Assembly (NCBI RefSeq): GCF_001691555.1
Contig: NZ_MAYN01000001.1
Location: 248,001-312,000 of the forward strand
Reading direction: 5' to 3'
Length of the DNA stretch: 64,000 nucleotides
Source of the DNA: Pantoea eucrina
Lineage (GTDB): Bacteria; Pseudomonadota; Gammaproteobacteria; Enterobacterales; Enterobacteriaceae
Shown piece by piece: positions 8,486 to 17,593 of the stretch (position 1 is the stretch's first letter; every line of letters begins with the position of its first letter). A model generated the notes under the pieces. That model was not told the DNA's origin. It did not search any database and saw only the letters and a list, made by a program, of their open reading frames with translations. A program made the translations under genes and the position numbers.

Positions 8486-9679
8486 TTATGCGGTGGCAGT
8501 AGTGGATTTCATTCCTGGCACCAGAATAATTTTGCGGCAATCCTCTTTGCGTTTATCAAAAATCTCATAGCCCTCGGCAGCGGCTTCCAGCGGCATATGA
8601 TGCGTAACGATCTCTTCCGGCGTTAATAATCCCTGTTCAATCAGCGACAGCAGTCGTGGCAAATAAGCATGCACGTGCGTTTGGCCCATTTTGAACGTCA
8701 GTCCTTTATCAAACGCATCGCCAAACAGGAAACCATGGATAAATCCGGCATAGACGCCCGGTACGCTGACCACCCCACCACGACGCACAGCTGCGATACA
8801 CTGCCGTAGCGCTTTGCCGCTGCTGCCTTCAAGCTTCAGATTACTGAGCACGGTTTCGGTCAGGCTACCTTTGGCTTCAAAACCTACCGCATCGATCACT
8901 GCATCCACGCCGCGGTTCCCTTTGGTATGGTCAATGATCCAGGCTGCGGGATCGTCAATCTCATCAAAATTTATCGGCGTGACGCCGTAGCGCTGACGGG
9001 CAAACTCCAGACGATACGCGTTGTGATCAATCATGAAAATATCTTCGGCACCCATCAGTCTCGCACAGGCGGCACTGAGCAGACCGACCGGACCGGCACC
9101 GAAAATAGCCACGCTGGAGCCTTTATCCAGTCCGGCGTTCTGCACTGCCTGCCAGGCGGTCGGAAGAATATCAGACAGGAAAAGCACTTTGTCATCCGGC
9201 AGCGCCAGCGGCACTTTAAACGGGCCGGTATTGGCTTTCGGCACGCGGACATATTCTGCCTGTCCGCCAGGTATTCCGCCGTAAAGATGACTGAACCCAA
9301 ACAGGGCGGCAGGCGGCGTGATATTTTTTTTGTTGAGTATCGCACCGCGACCGGGGTTAGTGGTTTCACAGGCAGCATACTGGTGTAAATGGCAGAAGAA
9401 GCAGTCACCGCAGGCCACGACAAACGGCACGACCACACGATCGCCTACGGCCACATTGGTTACGGCGCTGCCAGCTTCCACCACTTCCCCCATAAATTCA
9501 TGACCAAATATATCGCCATGTTCGGTTTTTGGGATCTTGCCGCGATAGAGATGTAAATCAGATCCGCAAATAGCCGTTGCGGTGACGCGCAGAATAATAT
9601 CATCCGGCGCCTGCAATATTGGATCGGGAACCGTTTCAACGCGTACTTTATGCGGGCCATGATAGGTTAACGCTTTCAT
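8486..9679 (-). CDS. Zinc-dependent alcohol/formaldehyde-type dehydrogenase
   Basis: A 397-residue medium-chain dehydrogenase. Catalytic zinc ligands are visible (ICGSDLHLY at about 38-46, GHEFMGEV at about 59-66). The structural-zinc lobe has Cys residues in [15 protein letters not shown], and the Rossmann motif [11 protein letters not shown] precedes the cofactor Asp in MIDHNAYRL. The length and a long insert resemble glutathione-independent formaldehyde dehydrogenase-like proteins, which use bound or free NAD. The substrate is not settled by sequence. It is monocistronic, convergent with the upstream small genes. Confidence 0.87.
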   Translation of the reverse strand: MKALTYHGPHKVRVETVPDPILQAPDDIILRVTATAICGSDLHLYRGKIPKTEHGDIFGHEFMGEVVEAGSAVTNVAVGDRVVVPFVVACGDCFFCHLHQYAACETTNPGRGAILNKKNITPPAALFGFSHLYGGIPGGQAEYVRVPKANTGPFKVPLALPDDKVLFLSDILPTAWQAVQNAGLDKGSSVAIFGAGPVGLLSAACARLMGAEDIFMIDHNAYRLEFARQRYGVTPINFDEIDDPAAWIIDHTKGNRGVDAVIDAVGFEAKGSLTETVLSNLKLEGSSGKALRQCIAAVRRGGVVSVPGVYAGFIHGFLFGDAFDKGLTFKMGQTHVHAYLPRLLSLIEQGLLTPEEIVTHHMPLEAAAEGYEIFDKRKEDCRKIILVPGMKSTTATA

Positions 9680-9864
9680 TCTTAACTCCTCAGTAATAAG
9701 CGCAGCGAGTGCCTGACATTATTTAAGGCGAATCGGTTGAGCATGGCATTGATCGCTGATTAGGCAAGCGTATCGGCACTTCTTGCCGCGCCATGCAACC
9801 GGCTTCAGCCGCGCTGGAACGTGATACACAGTAATGGATAAATAACCCGATCGGTTAAAAAAAA

Positions 9865-9884
9865 TACTGGATATAACCACAGTA
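9865..9884 (+). promoter_or_regulatory. LexA-like (SOS) box with promoter
   Basis: TACTG, ten bases, CAGTA: a palindromic CTG-N10-CAG box matching 16 of 20 positions of the enterobacterial LexA consensus. A good -10 element, TATACT, lies at 9890-9895, so a bound LexA would cover the -35 region. It sits 58 bases before the antirepressor start at 9943. Confidence 0.72.
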
Positions 9885-9942
9885 AGTTGTATACTTATCC
9901 AGCAGTCCTGAAGACTGAATGACGTTTTAAGAGGTGATATGA

Positions 9943-10650
9943 ATGATGATCTCAACGGAAATTCTTGCTGCTCAAACCGCGTCCCTGCTGATGAGCAGCC
10001 GTGACCTTGCCAGGCTGACTGGCATCACGCACGGCGAAGTGAAGCGCCTGATTAAAAGCCTGGAAACCGCACAGCGTCTTTCCCAGCCTGTTACGGTCGG
10101 TCTTTACGAGCATGAAGGTGAGAGCCGTCAGGAGTTTCTGCTCAATAAACGTGACTCGTTGCTCGCCGTGGCACGGCTTTCGCCCGGCTTTACCGCTGAC
10201 CTGCTCGATCGCTGGCAGGAAAAGGAAAAGGTCGCTCAGCTGCCTGACTTCACGAATCCGGCTGAAGCCGCCCGAGCCTGGGCAGAGCAATTTGAACAGC
10301 GGCGGCGGGCAGAGCAGCAGCTGGCGCTCTCTGCGCCCAAAGCGGAATTTTTTGACCGGTTTACTGAAGTCGATGAGGCACTGGGCTTTCGGCAGCTCTG
10401 TAAAATGCTGAAGGTCAAAGAGACGGACTTCCGGCAGTTTCTGCTTGAGCGCAATATTATGTACCGGGAGAAAAATACGCTGGCACCACAAAAACATCAT
10501 GTGCAGGCGGGCTACTTTGCTTTCCGCACCGGCACCGGAGAAAACCAGCACGCTTTCTCACAAGCCCGCTTTACCGCTAAAGGCGTGAAATGGGTTGCCA
10601 GCCTCTGGGCAGGCCACCTGGCTTCTCATCCTGCGGGCGTCGCAGCCTGA
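9943..10650 (+). CDS. Phage-type antirepressor with Rha and KilAC domains
   Basis: A 235-residue protein. Residues about 15-95 resemble the phage Rha regulatory domain (MSSRDLARLTGITHGEVKRL, then a short basic-acidic beta region and FLLNKRDSLLAVARLSPG). Residues about 130-230 resemble the KilAC/antirepressor C-terminal domain (FTEVDEALGFRQLCKMLKV, FLLERNIMYREKN, FTAKGVKWVASLW). Antirepressors of this kind titrate phage repressors. AAGAGGTG lies six bases before the ATG. It stands alone with no other phage genes recognised nearby, and the LexA-like box upstream suggests DNA-damage induction. Confidence 0.85.
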   Translation: MMISTEILAAQTASLLMSSRDLARLTGITHGEVKRLIKSLETAQRLSQPVTVGLYEHEGESRQEFLLNKRDSLLAVARLSPGFTADLLDRWQEKEKVAQLPDFTNPAEAARAWAEQFEQRRRAEQQLALSAPKAEFFDRFTEVDEALGFRQLCKMLKVKETDFRQFLLERNIMYREKNTLAPQKHHVQAGYFAFRTGTGENQHAFSQARFTAKGVKWVASLWAGHLASHPAGVAA

Positions 10651-10654
10651 TACA

Positions 10655-10684
10655 GCAGGGCCGATAAAGAGATATCGGCTCTGC
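10655..10684. terminator. Hairpin after antirepressor gene
   Basis: GCCGATA pairs with TATCGGC, and the stem extends through one G-U pair to five further base pairs. It lies between two convergent genes and probably terminates both. The run of T that follows is weak. Confidence 0.55.
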
Positions 10685-10691
10685 CTGCTTC

Positions 10692-10907
10692 TCAATGCTG
10701 ATGCCGCTGGCGCTGCAGCTGATGACGAAATTGCCTGACTTCCTGCGGTGACCAGCACCGGCGGGAAAGCGGCAGCTCTTCATCGATTGCCGGGGGGAGC
10801 GGCACTTTCTCCAGCGTGCCGCGGTTACAGATTGCGCGAATCAGCACATCGGGGGGAACCTCCAGATAACGCGCCATATCCGATAAACGCATCAGTGATT
10901 TGCTCAT
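10692..10907 (-). CDS. Small putative DNA-binding protein
   Basis: A 71-residue basic protein with GGAGG eight bases before the ATG. Residues 4-40 (RLSDMARYLEVPPDVLIRAI) look like the helix-turn-helix of AlpA/excisionase-type small regulators, and the C-terminus is rich in Arg, Gln and His. The exact family is not recognised. It is divergent from crtE across 329 bases, which invites but does not prove a regulatory link to the carotenoid operon. Confidence 0.6.
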   Translation of the reverse strand: MSKSLMRLSDMARYLEVPPDVLIRAICNRGTLEKVPLPPAIDEELPLSRRCWSPQEVRQFRHQLQRQRHQH

Positions 10908-11191
10908 TGCTGCCTCCGGTTATTTCCTGATTCCCTCTATCTTCCGGCAACGCTGCATTCTGAAATTTGATCAGGATCGTTAAGTTCGTTTTTTTAGTTC
11001 AAAAAATAACCACGCTCACACATCAGCACGGGCTTACGCGCTGCGGTTTCTGAAACGGCTGGCAGCAATCTGTCCCGATTCACAGAGTCTGCTGCCATAC
11101 CCGCCAGCCGGAACGGTAAATTAATATAAATAATTGGTTTCTGAGACTTAACGAGTCGTCACTGCTGGCATTCTTTCCCTGCGCAGTCTAC

Positions 11192-11223
11192 GGTTAATAA
11201 AAAAAGCGCCACGTTTATTAACC
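11192..11223 (+). promoter_or_regulatory. Perfect inverted repeat directly upstream of crtE
   Basis: GGTTAATAAA at 11192-11201 and its exact complement at 11214-11223 are separated by 12 bases, and the repeat ends 13 bases before the crtE ATG. It could be an operator or a leader stem-loop next to the weak crtE ribosome site. The rest of the 10908-11236 gap is AT-rich and shows no gene that I can support. Confidence 0.6.
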
Positions 11224-11236
11224 ATGGATAGCCGCT

Positions 11237-12142
11237 ATGACCGCCCATGCCGAAATTGCAGCAAATCAGGAAAACGATCTTCGCCAGCTTTGCCATGCTC
11301 TGCAGGAGAATCTTGAACTGCTGTTACCAGCGGGTCAGCCCTCCGATCGCGTGCGGGCTGCGATGCGTGCCGGTACGCTGGCCAGCGGTAAACGCATCCG
11401 CCCCTTGCTGCTGTTGCTGGCTGCGCGTGACATGGGCTATGACCTGACAAAGCGCGGTATCCTTGATCTCGCCTGTGCGGTTGAGATGGTTCATGCGGCC
11501 TCACTGATACTGGATGATATCCCCTGTATGGACGATGCGCTGATGCGGCGTGGTCGTCCAACGGTGCATCGCGAATTTGGCGAAAATGTGGCTATCCTAG
11601 CGGCAGTCGCCCTGCTTAGTCGCGCTTATGAAGTGATTGCGCTCGCGCCGGATTTGCCGGCCCAGCATAAAACAGATGCCATTGCTGAACTCTCTGCGGC
11701 CGTAGGCCTGCAGGGGCTGGTTCAGGGACAGTTTCAGGATCTGCATGATGGTGGCCAGAGCCGCAGTCCGGAAGCGATTGCCATGACCAACGAGCTTAAA
11801 ACCAGCGTGCTGTTTCGCGCCGCGCTGCAGATGGCAGCTATTGTGACCGATGCTGCACCCGTCATGCGTCAGAAACTCGGCGACTTTGCACAGGATCTGG
11901 GTCAGGCTTTTCAGCTGCTGGATGACCTTGCCGATGGCTGTAAACATACCGGAAAGGATATTCATAAAGATCAGGGTAAATCGACGCTGGTCCAGATGCT
12001 GGGTGCTGACAGCGCAGAGCGCCGTTTGCGTGAGCATCTGCGCAGCGCTGATGAACACCTTGCCTGCGCCTGCCATCGCGGCGTTGCAACCCGTCAATAT
12101 ATGCATGCCCTGTTTAACCAGCAGCTGGCAATGTTCAACTAA
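11237..12142 (+). CDS. crtE: Geranylgeranyl diphosphate synthase
   Basis: A 301-residue trans-prenyltransferase that makes the C20 precursor of carotenoids from FPP/IPP. GKRIRP is at residues 51-56. The first Asp-rich motif DDIPCMDD is at 93-100 and the second, DDLAD, at 229-233; both bind Mg2+-diphosphate. The CMDD spacing of the first motif is typical of bacterial CrtE. It is the first gene of crtEXYIB; the ribosome site is weak (GGATAGCCGCT before ATG). No idi gene lies between it and crtX (gap 12 bases), as in P. ananatis and unlike P. agglomerans. Confidence 0.96.
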   Translation: MTAHAEIAANQENDLRQLCHALQENLELLLPAGQPSDRVRAAMRAGTLASGKRIRPLLLLLAARDMGYDLTKRGILDLACAVEMVHAASLILDDIPCMDDALMRRGRPTVHREFGENVAILAAVALLSRAYEVIALAPDLPAQHKTDAIAELSAAVGLQGLVQGQFQDLHDGGQSRSPEAIAMTNELKTSVLFRAALQMAAIVTDAAPVMRQKLGDFAQDLGQAFQLLDDLADGCKHTGKDIHKDQGKSTLVQMLGADSAERRLREHLRSADEHLACACHRGVATRQYMHALFNQQLAMFN

Positions 12143-12154
12143 CGCGGATCATCT

Positions 12155-13432
12155 ATGGGGCATTTTGCCGTTATTGCGCCGCCACTCTATAGCCATTTCC
12201 ACGCGCTGCAGTCACTGGCACAGACCCTTATCAGCCGCGGGCATCGCATTACCTTTATACAGCAGGCCGACGCACGTACGTTGCTGACGGATGAGCGCAT
12301 CGCCTTCTATCCGGTGGGTGAGCGAACCCATCCGGCTGGATCTCTGGCTTCGGCTCTGCAGCGGCTGGCTGCACCGGGCGGTTTTTCTCTGTTCCGCGTA
12401 ATCAATGATATGGCCGGCACCACCGATATGCTGTGTCGCGAATTACCGGCTATTTTGAGAAAGCTGCAGGTGGATGGTGTCATTGCCGATCAAATGGAGG
12501 CGGCCGGCGGGCTGGTGGCTGAGGCGTCAGGCCTGCCGTTTATTTCCGTTGCCTGCGCGCTGCCGGTGAACCGCGAAGCGGGTATCCCGCTGGCAGTGAT
12601 GTCATTTCGCTATGGTCAGGATGAGAAAGCACTAAAGCGTTTTGCTGCCAGCAGCCGCATGTATGACCGGATCATGCGCCGTCATCGCCAGGTTATCGCC
12701 TACCATGCGCGCGCGTTCGGTTTGTCACCGCGTTCAGGCCTGCAGGATTGTCTCTCATCGCTGGCGCAGATCAGCCAGCTGGTACCCGCCTTTGATTTTC
12801 CGCGCCAGCAGCTGCCCGCCTGCTATCACGCCGTTGGACCGCTGCGTCAGCAGAGTATCACTACTCATCTGCCGCCACCGTGGCCGGCGCTGCGCCAGCC
12901 GGTGGTCTACGCATCGCTGGGAACGCTTCAGGGACGCCGCTTCCGGCTGTTTCTGCGGCTGGCGCGCGCCTGCTGTAATCTCGGGTTATCGCTGGTCGTT
13001 GCTCATTGTGGCGGGCTGACAGCGCCTCAGGTACGTAAGCTGGAGCTGGCCGGCGCCGCATGGGTAACGGATTTTCTCGATCAGCACGCTGCGCTGCAGC
13101 ATGCCCAGGTTTTTGTTACCCACGCCGGGCTGAATAGCGCGCTGGAAGCGCTGGCTCAGGGCATTCCGATGCTGGCGCTGCCCATTGCGTTTGACCAGCC
13201 CGGAGTAGCATCGCGCATCGAATGGCATGGCGTAGGGCGTAGGGCCTCACGGTTCAGCCGCACTCATCAGCTGGAGACCCACTTGCAACTGCTGTTGTCC
13301 GATTCTCATTACCGCCTGCGCATGTCAGCGATACAGGCGCAGATGCAGCGTGCCGGCGGTTGTCAGCGCGCGGCCGATATTGCTGAACAGGCGCTGTGCC
13401 AGCAACAAATTGTGCTGGCGGAGGCGACCTGA
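12155..13432 (+). CDS. crtX: Zeaxanthin glucosyltransferase
   Basis: A 425-residue UDP-glucose-dependent transferase of the GT1 (UGT) fold. It attaches glucose to both ends of zeaxanthin, giving the water-friendlier diglucoside. The N-terminus shows the acceptor-domain pattern (HFAVIAPPLYSHFHALQSLA). The C-terminal nucleotide-sugar region has VTDFLDQHAALQHAQVFVTH and GLNSALEALAQGIPMLALP followed by DQPGVASRIE, the UGT signature area. Second gene of the crt operon. Confidence 0.95.
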   Translation: MGHFAVIAPPLYSHFHALQSLAQTLISRGHRITFIQQADARTLLTDERIAFYPVGERTHPAGSLASALQRLAAPGGFSLFRVINDMAGTTDMLCRELPAILRKLQVDGVIADQMEAAGGLVAEASGLPFISVACALPVNREAGIPLAVMSFRYGQDEKALKRFAASSRMYDRIMRRHRQVIAYHARAFGLSPRSGLQDCLSSLAQISQLVPAFDFPRQQLPACYHAVGPLRQQSITTHLPPPWPALRQPVVYASLGTLQGRRFRLFLRLARACCNLGLSLVVAHCGGLTAPQVRKLELAGAAWVTDFLDQHAALQHAQVFVTHAGLNSALEALAQGIPMLALPIAFDQPGVASRIEWHGVGRRASRFSRTHQLETHLQLLLSDSHYRLRMSAIQAQMQRAGGCQRAADIAEQALCQQQIVLAEAT

Positions 13433-14604
13433 TGTCAGAGAAGTGTGCAGACCTTATTCTGGTAGGGGCCGGGCTGGCAAACGGGTTGATCGCCCTGCGG
13501 CTGATGCAGCTGCAGCCGGCACCTGACATTCTGCTACTGGAGAGCGCCACTCAGCCGGCGGGCAATCACACCTGGTCGTTTCACCGTGACGATGTCAGCG
13601 ACGCGCAGTTTGCCTGGCTTGCGCCGCTGCTGTCCGCACGCTGGCCTGGTTATCAGGTCCGCTTTCCGGCGTTGCGGCGTAATCTGCACGGAGAGTATTG
13701 CTCCATCGCTTCACAGGATTTTGCCCGCCATCTGCGCGATACGCTGGGAGATCGGTTGCGTACCGCCTCGCCCGTGCGCGACGTTGCGCCACAGCGCGTA
13801 ACGCTGGAAAACGGCGACGTACTGCATGCCCGCGCCGTGATTGACGGACGCGGCCTGCAGCCTACGCCGCATCTGCGTCTTGGTTATCAGTCATTTGTTG
13901 GTCAGGAGTGGCATCTGGCACGTCCGCACGGTCTGCAACAGCCGGTTCTGATGGATGCCACGGTGGATCAGCACAGCGGCTATCGCTTTGTCTATACGCT
14001 GCCGCTCAGCGCTGAACGTCTGCTGATTGAAGATACCCACTATATCAATCACGCCACGCTTGATAGCGTACAGGCGCGACAAAACATCCTGCACTACGCA
14101 GAGCAGCAGGGCTGGCAGCTGAGTCGTTTATTGCGTGAAGAACAGGGTTCCCTGCCCATTACGCTTGATGGCGATATCGGACGTTTCTGGCAGCAGCAGC
14201 AGGGTCAGCCCTGCAGCGGGCTGCGCGCCGGATTGTTCCATGCGACCACGGGTTATTCACTGCCCTCTGCCGTTGCGCTGGCGGATGAGATTGCTGCTGC
14301 CCTGCCCTGTGAGGCAGAACAGCTCAGCCAGCGTATTGAACAGTTTGCCCGGCGTCAGTGGCGCGAGCAGCATTTTTTTCGCCTGCTTAATCGTATGCTG
14401 TTTCTGGCCGGACGACCGGAAAAACGCTGGCAGGTTATGCAACGTTTTTACCGGCTTGATGCCGGTCTTATCAGCCGTTTTTACGCCGGAGAACTCTTTC
14501 TCAGGGATAAAGCACGTATTTTATGCGGCAAACCACCGGTGCCGGTGGGAGAAGCGCTGCGTGCACTGTTGATGACTCCTTCGCTAACAGGGAAGAAAGA
14601 ATGA
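13432..14604 (+). CDS. crtY: Lycopene beta-cyclase
   Basis: A 390-residue flavoprotein that closes both ends of lycopene to beta-carotene. The dinucleotide-binding motif VGAGLANGLIALRL is near residues 11-24. ESATQPAGNHTWSFH, typical of CrtY, follows, and DTHYINH is further on. The ATG at 13432 overlaps the crtX stop (TGATG). A longer in-frame reading from 13396 exists, but its first 12 residues lie inside crtX and lack family similarity. Confidence 0.95.
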   Translation: MSEKCADLILVGAGLANGLIALRLMQLQPAPDILLLESATQPAGNHTWSFHRDDVSDAQFAWLAPLLSARWPGYQVRFPALRRNLHGEYCSIASQDFARHLRDTLGDRLRTASPVRDVAPQRVTLENGDVLHARAVIDGRGLQPTPHLRLGYQSFVGQEWHLARPHGLQQPVLMDATVDQHSGYRFVYTLPLSAERLLIEDTHYINHATLDSVQARQNILHYAEQQGWQLSRLLREEQGSLPITLDGDIGRFWQQQQGQPCSGLRAGLFHATTGYSLPSAVALADEIAAALPCEAEQLSQRIEQFARRQWREQHFFRLLNRMLFLAGRPEKRWQVMQRFYRLDAGLISRFYAGELFLRDKARILCGKPPVPVGEALRALLMTPSLTGKKE

Positions 14605-16082
14605 AACGTACTTATGTGATTGGCGCAGGCTTTGGCGGCCTGGCTCTGGCTATTCGTCTGCAGGCGGCCGGTATTCCGACTACGCTGCTGGAGCAGCGCG
14701 ATAAACCCGGCGGGCGTGCTTACGTCTGGCAGGATGAGGGCTTTACCTTTGATGCCGGCCCGACAGTCATCACCGATCCCAGCGCGATTGAAGCGCTTTT
14801 TACACTGGCCGGAAAAAAACTCAGCGACTACGTTGAGCTGATGCCGGTGACGCCTTTTTATCGTCTCTGCTGGGAAGATGGCAAGGTGCTTGATTATGAC
14901 AATAACCAGACTCTGCTCGAACAGCAGATTGCCGCGTTTAATCCGCAGGATGTCGAAGGCTATCGCCGGTTCCTTGCCTATTCACAGGCGGTGTTTAAAG
15001 AGGGTTATCTCAAGCTGGGTACGGTGCCGTTCCTGAATTTCCGCGATATGCTGCGCGCCGGTCCGCAGCTGGGTCGTCTGCAGGCGTGGCGCAGCGTGTA
15101 CGATATGGTAGCGAAATTTATTCAGGACGATCATCTGCGTCAGGCGTTTTCGTTTCATTCTTTACTGGTAGGTGGTAATCCGTTTGCAACATCCTCTATC
15201 TACACTCTGATTCATGCGCTGGAACGTGAATGGGGCGTCTGGTTTCCGCGTGGCGGGACCGGCGCGCTGGTCGACGGTATGGCGCGGCTGTTTCGCGACC
15301 TCGGGGGTGAACTGCTGCTCAACGCCGAAGTCAGCCAGCTGGAAACGCAGGGTAACCGCATCAGCGGCGTGCAGTTAAAGGATGGCCGTCGCTTTGACGC
15401 CACCGCAGTGGCCTCCAATGCTGACGTTGTGCATACCTATGACCGGCTGCTGCAGCACCATGCAACTGCCCGTAAGCGCGCCGCCACGCTGAAACGCAAG
15501 CGCATGAGTAACTCGCTGTTTGTGCTCTATTTTGGTCTCAATCAGCCGCACGCTCAGCTGGCGCACCACACGGTCTGCTTCGGCCCGCGTTATCGCGAAC
15601 TGATTAATGAGATATTCAACAGCAGTCAGCTGGCGGACGATTTTTCGCTCTACCTGCATGCACCCTGCACCACCGATCCGTCGCTGGCACCGGCAGGCTG
15701 CGGCAGCTTTTATGTGCTGGCGCCGGTTCCGCACCTCGGCACTGCCGCAATTGACTGGCAGCAGGAAGGGCCGCGCTTCCGCGACCGTATTTTTGCTTAT
15801 CTTGAGGAGCACTACATGCCAGGCCTGCGCGATCAGATAGTGACACAGCGTATGTTCACGCCGGAAGATTTCCGCGACACGCTGCATGCACACCAGGGTT
15901 CAGCGTTTTCGCTGGAGCCGATCCTTACCCAGAGCGCCTGGTTCCGGCCGCATAACCGTGATGCCGACATCAGTAACCTCTATCTGGTCGGTGCGGGTAC
16001 GCATCCCGGCGCTGGCGTGCCCGGTGTGATCGGTTCAGCAAAAGCCACCGCGCAGCTGATGGTGGAGGATCTTGCCGGATGA
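14601..16082 (+). CDS. crtI: Phytoene desaturase (lycopene-forming)
   Basis: A 493-residue bacterial CrtI, which carries out four desaturations from phytoene to lycopene. The FAD motif GAGFGGLALAIRLQAAG begins at residue 8. KPGGRAYVW follows, and the C-terminal bacterial-type desaturase signature (NLYLVGAGTHPGAGVPGV) is intact. The ATG at 14601 overlaps the crtY stop (ATGA), preceded by AGGGAAGAAAGA. Length matches P. ananatis CrtI (492). Confidence 0.97.
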   Translation: MKRTYVIGAGFGGLALAIRLQAAGIPTTLLEQRDKPGGRAYVWQDEGFTFDAGPTVITDPSAIEALFTLAGKKLSDYVELMPVTPFYRLCWEDGKVLDYDNNQTLLEQQIAAFNPQDVEGYRRFLAYSQAVFKEGYLKLGTVPFLNFRDMLRAGPQLGRLQAWRSVYDMVAKFIQDDHLRQAFSFHSLLVGGNPFATSSIYTLIHALEREWGVWFPRGGTGALVDGMARLFRDLGGELLLNAEVSQLETQGNRISGVQLKDGRRFDATAVASNADVVHTYDRLLQHHATARKRAATLKRKRMSNSLFVLYFGLNQPHAQLAHHTVCFGPRYRELINEIFNSSQLADDFSLYLHAPCTTDPSLAPAGCGSFYVLAPVPHLGTAAIDWQQEGPRFRDRIFAYLEEHYMPGLRDQIVTQRMFTPEDFRDTLHAHQGSAFSLEPILTQSAWFRPHNRDADISNLYLVGAGTHPGAGVPGVIGSAKATAQLMVEDLAG

Positions 16083-17008
16083 ATCAGCCTCCCCTGATTG
16101 AGCAGGTCACGCAGACAATGGCCGCAGGCTCGAAAAGTTTTGCCACGGCAGCAAAGCTTTTCGATCCGGCTACGCGACGCAGCACGCTGATGCTCTACGC
16201 CTGGTGCCGTCACTGTGATGACGTGATTGACGGACAAACATTGGGCGAAGGTGGCACGCAACATCAGGTGGCAGATGCACAACTGCGCATGCAGCATCTG
16301 CAGATTGAAACCCGCCGCGCATACAGCGGTGCGCATATGGATGAACTCGCTTTTCGTGCGTTTCAGGAAGTGGCGCTGACGCATGAGCTTCCGCCCCAGC
16401 TGGCATTTGATCATCTGGAAGGGTTCGCGATGGACGCGCGCGAAGAGCACTACATCACGTTTGAAGACACGCTGCGTTACTGCTATCACGTGGCGGGCGT
16501 CGTGGGTCTGATGATGGCGCGCGTGATGGGCGTACGCGATGAAAACGTACTCGATCACGCCTGCGATCTCGGGCTGGCGTTTCAGCTGACCAATATTGCT
16601 CGTGATATTGTTGAAGATGCCCAAAACGGGCGCTGTTATCTGCCGGAAAGCTGGCTTACGGAAGCCGGGTTACGTGCCGATCAGCTGGCCGACCCACACT
16701 ATCGTGCGGCGATAGCGCCGCTGGCTGCACGCCTGGTAGCAGCAGCGGAGCCTTACTACCATTCAGCCCGCAGCGGGCTGCCCGATCTGCCGCTGCGCTC
16801 GGCATGGGCTATCGCTACGGCTCACGGGGTGTATCGCGAAATCGGGGTAAAAGTGCAGGATGCAGGTATGCGCGCCTGGGATGCCCGGCAGCGCACCAGC
16901 AAAGGAGAAAAGCTGGCGCTGCTGCTTAAAGGCGCGGGGATTGCGCTTACTTCTCGCGTGGCGCGTCCGCAGCCGCGTCCTGCTGGTCTGTGGCAGCGGC
17001 CGCGTTAG
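16079..17008 (+). CDS. crtB: Phytoene synthase
   Basis: A 309-residue squalene/phytoene synthase that condenses two GGPP. The two Asp-rich sites are present: HCDDVID (D47, D48, D51) and ARDIVEDAQNGRCYLP (D176, E179, D180). The start overlaps the crtI stop (ATGA). Its last 62 bases overlap the 3' end of crtZ on the other strand. Confidence 0.97.
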   Translation: MNQPPLIEQVTQTMAAGSKSFATAAKLFDPATRRSTLMLYAWCRHCDDVIDGQTLGEGGTQHQVADAQLRMQHLQIETRRAYSGAHMDELAFRAFQEVALTHELPPQLAFDHLEGFAMDAREEHYITFEDTLRYCYHVAGVVGLMMARVMGVRDENVLDHACDLGLAFQLTNIARDIVEDAQNGRCYLPESWLTEAGLRADQLADPHYRAAIAPLAARLVAAAEPYYHSARSGLPDLPLRSAWAIATAHGVYREIGVKVQDAGMRAWDARQRTSKGEKLALLLKGAGIALTSRVARPQPRPAGLWQRPR

Positions 17009-17480
17009 GTTTGCGGCCGTGACGTTCGCGCAGCGTGGCCTGCAGCTTATGCAGCGGCGGCGCATAGAGAAAGCCAAATGAGACACATCCCTCACGCCCG
17101 CGCACCGCATGGTGCATCCGGTGCGCCATATACAACCGCTTCAGATAACCTTTACGCGGAATATAGCGAAACGGCCAGCGCTGATGCACCAGCCCGTCAT
17201 GCACCATAAAATAGAGCGCGCCGTAGGTGGTCATACCGGCACCGATCCACTGCAGGGGCCACATGCCCTGCACGCCATAGTAGATTAGCCCGACCGAGAG
17301 CACGGCAAACACGACGGCGTAAAGGTCATTGAGTTCAAACCGGCTGGTATGCGGTTCATGATGAGAGAGATGCCAGCCCCATCCCCAGCCGTGCATAATA
17401 TATTTGTGCGAGAGCGCCGCCACTGCTTCCATCAGTGCAACGGTTGCCAGCAGAATAAGCGTGTTCCATAACCAGAGCAT
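16947..17480 (-). CDS. crtZ: Beta-carotene 3-hydroxylase
   Basis: A 177-residue di-iron membrane hydroxylase that turns beta-carotene into zeaxanthin. The histidine boxes are visible: HKYIMH and HLSHHEPH near residues 25-44, and HDGLVH and HRMHH further on. Hydrophobic helices lie at about 3-22 and 52-72. It is transcribed against the crt operon, the known Pantoea arrangement, with a 62-base overlap with crtB that encodes its Gln/Ala/Asp-rich tail. Confidence 0.96.
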   Translation of the reverse strand: MLWLWNTLILLATVALMEAVAALSHKYIMHGWGWGWHLSHHEPHTSRFELNDLYAVVFAVLSVGLIYYGVQGMWPLQWIGAGMTTYGALYFMVHDGLVHQRWPFRYIPRKGYLKRLYMAHRMHHAVRGREGCVSFGFLYAPPLHKLQATLRERHGRKPNAAAATDQQDAAADAPREK

Positions 17481-17593
17481 GGTGCGTCCATTTTAAAAGG
17501 TCAAAGAGTAAAGGTGGACTGCGATACAGGATGCCGCAAGTCAGCATAGGTGAAATAAGCACGGGGGTCACGCTTATCCCGGCCACAGACGAC

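Noticed and set aside
9719-9955. 78-residue minus-strand reading before the antirepressor
   Set aside because: It covers the LexA-like box and promoter of the antirepressor and has no sign of a real gene.
11237-17480. Search for an idi gene or extra carotenoid gene inside the cluster
   Set aside because: The crtE-crtX gap is 12 bases and no other gene is present; only the six known crt genes are found.
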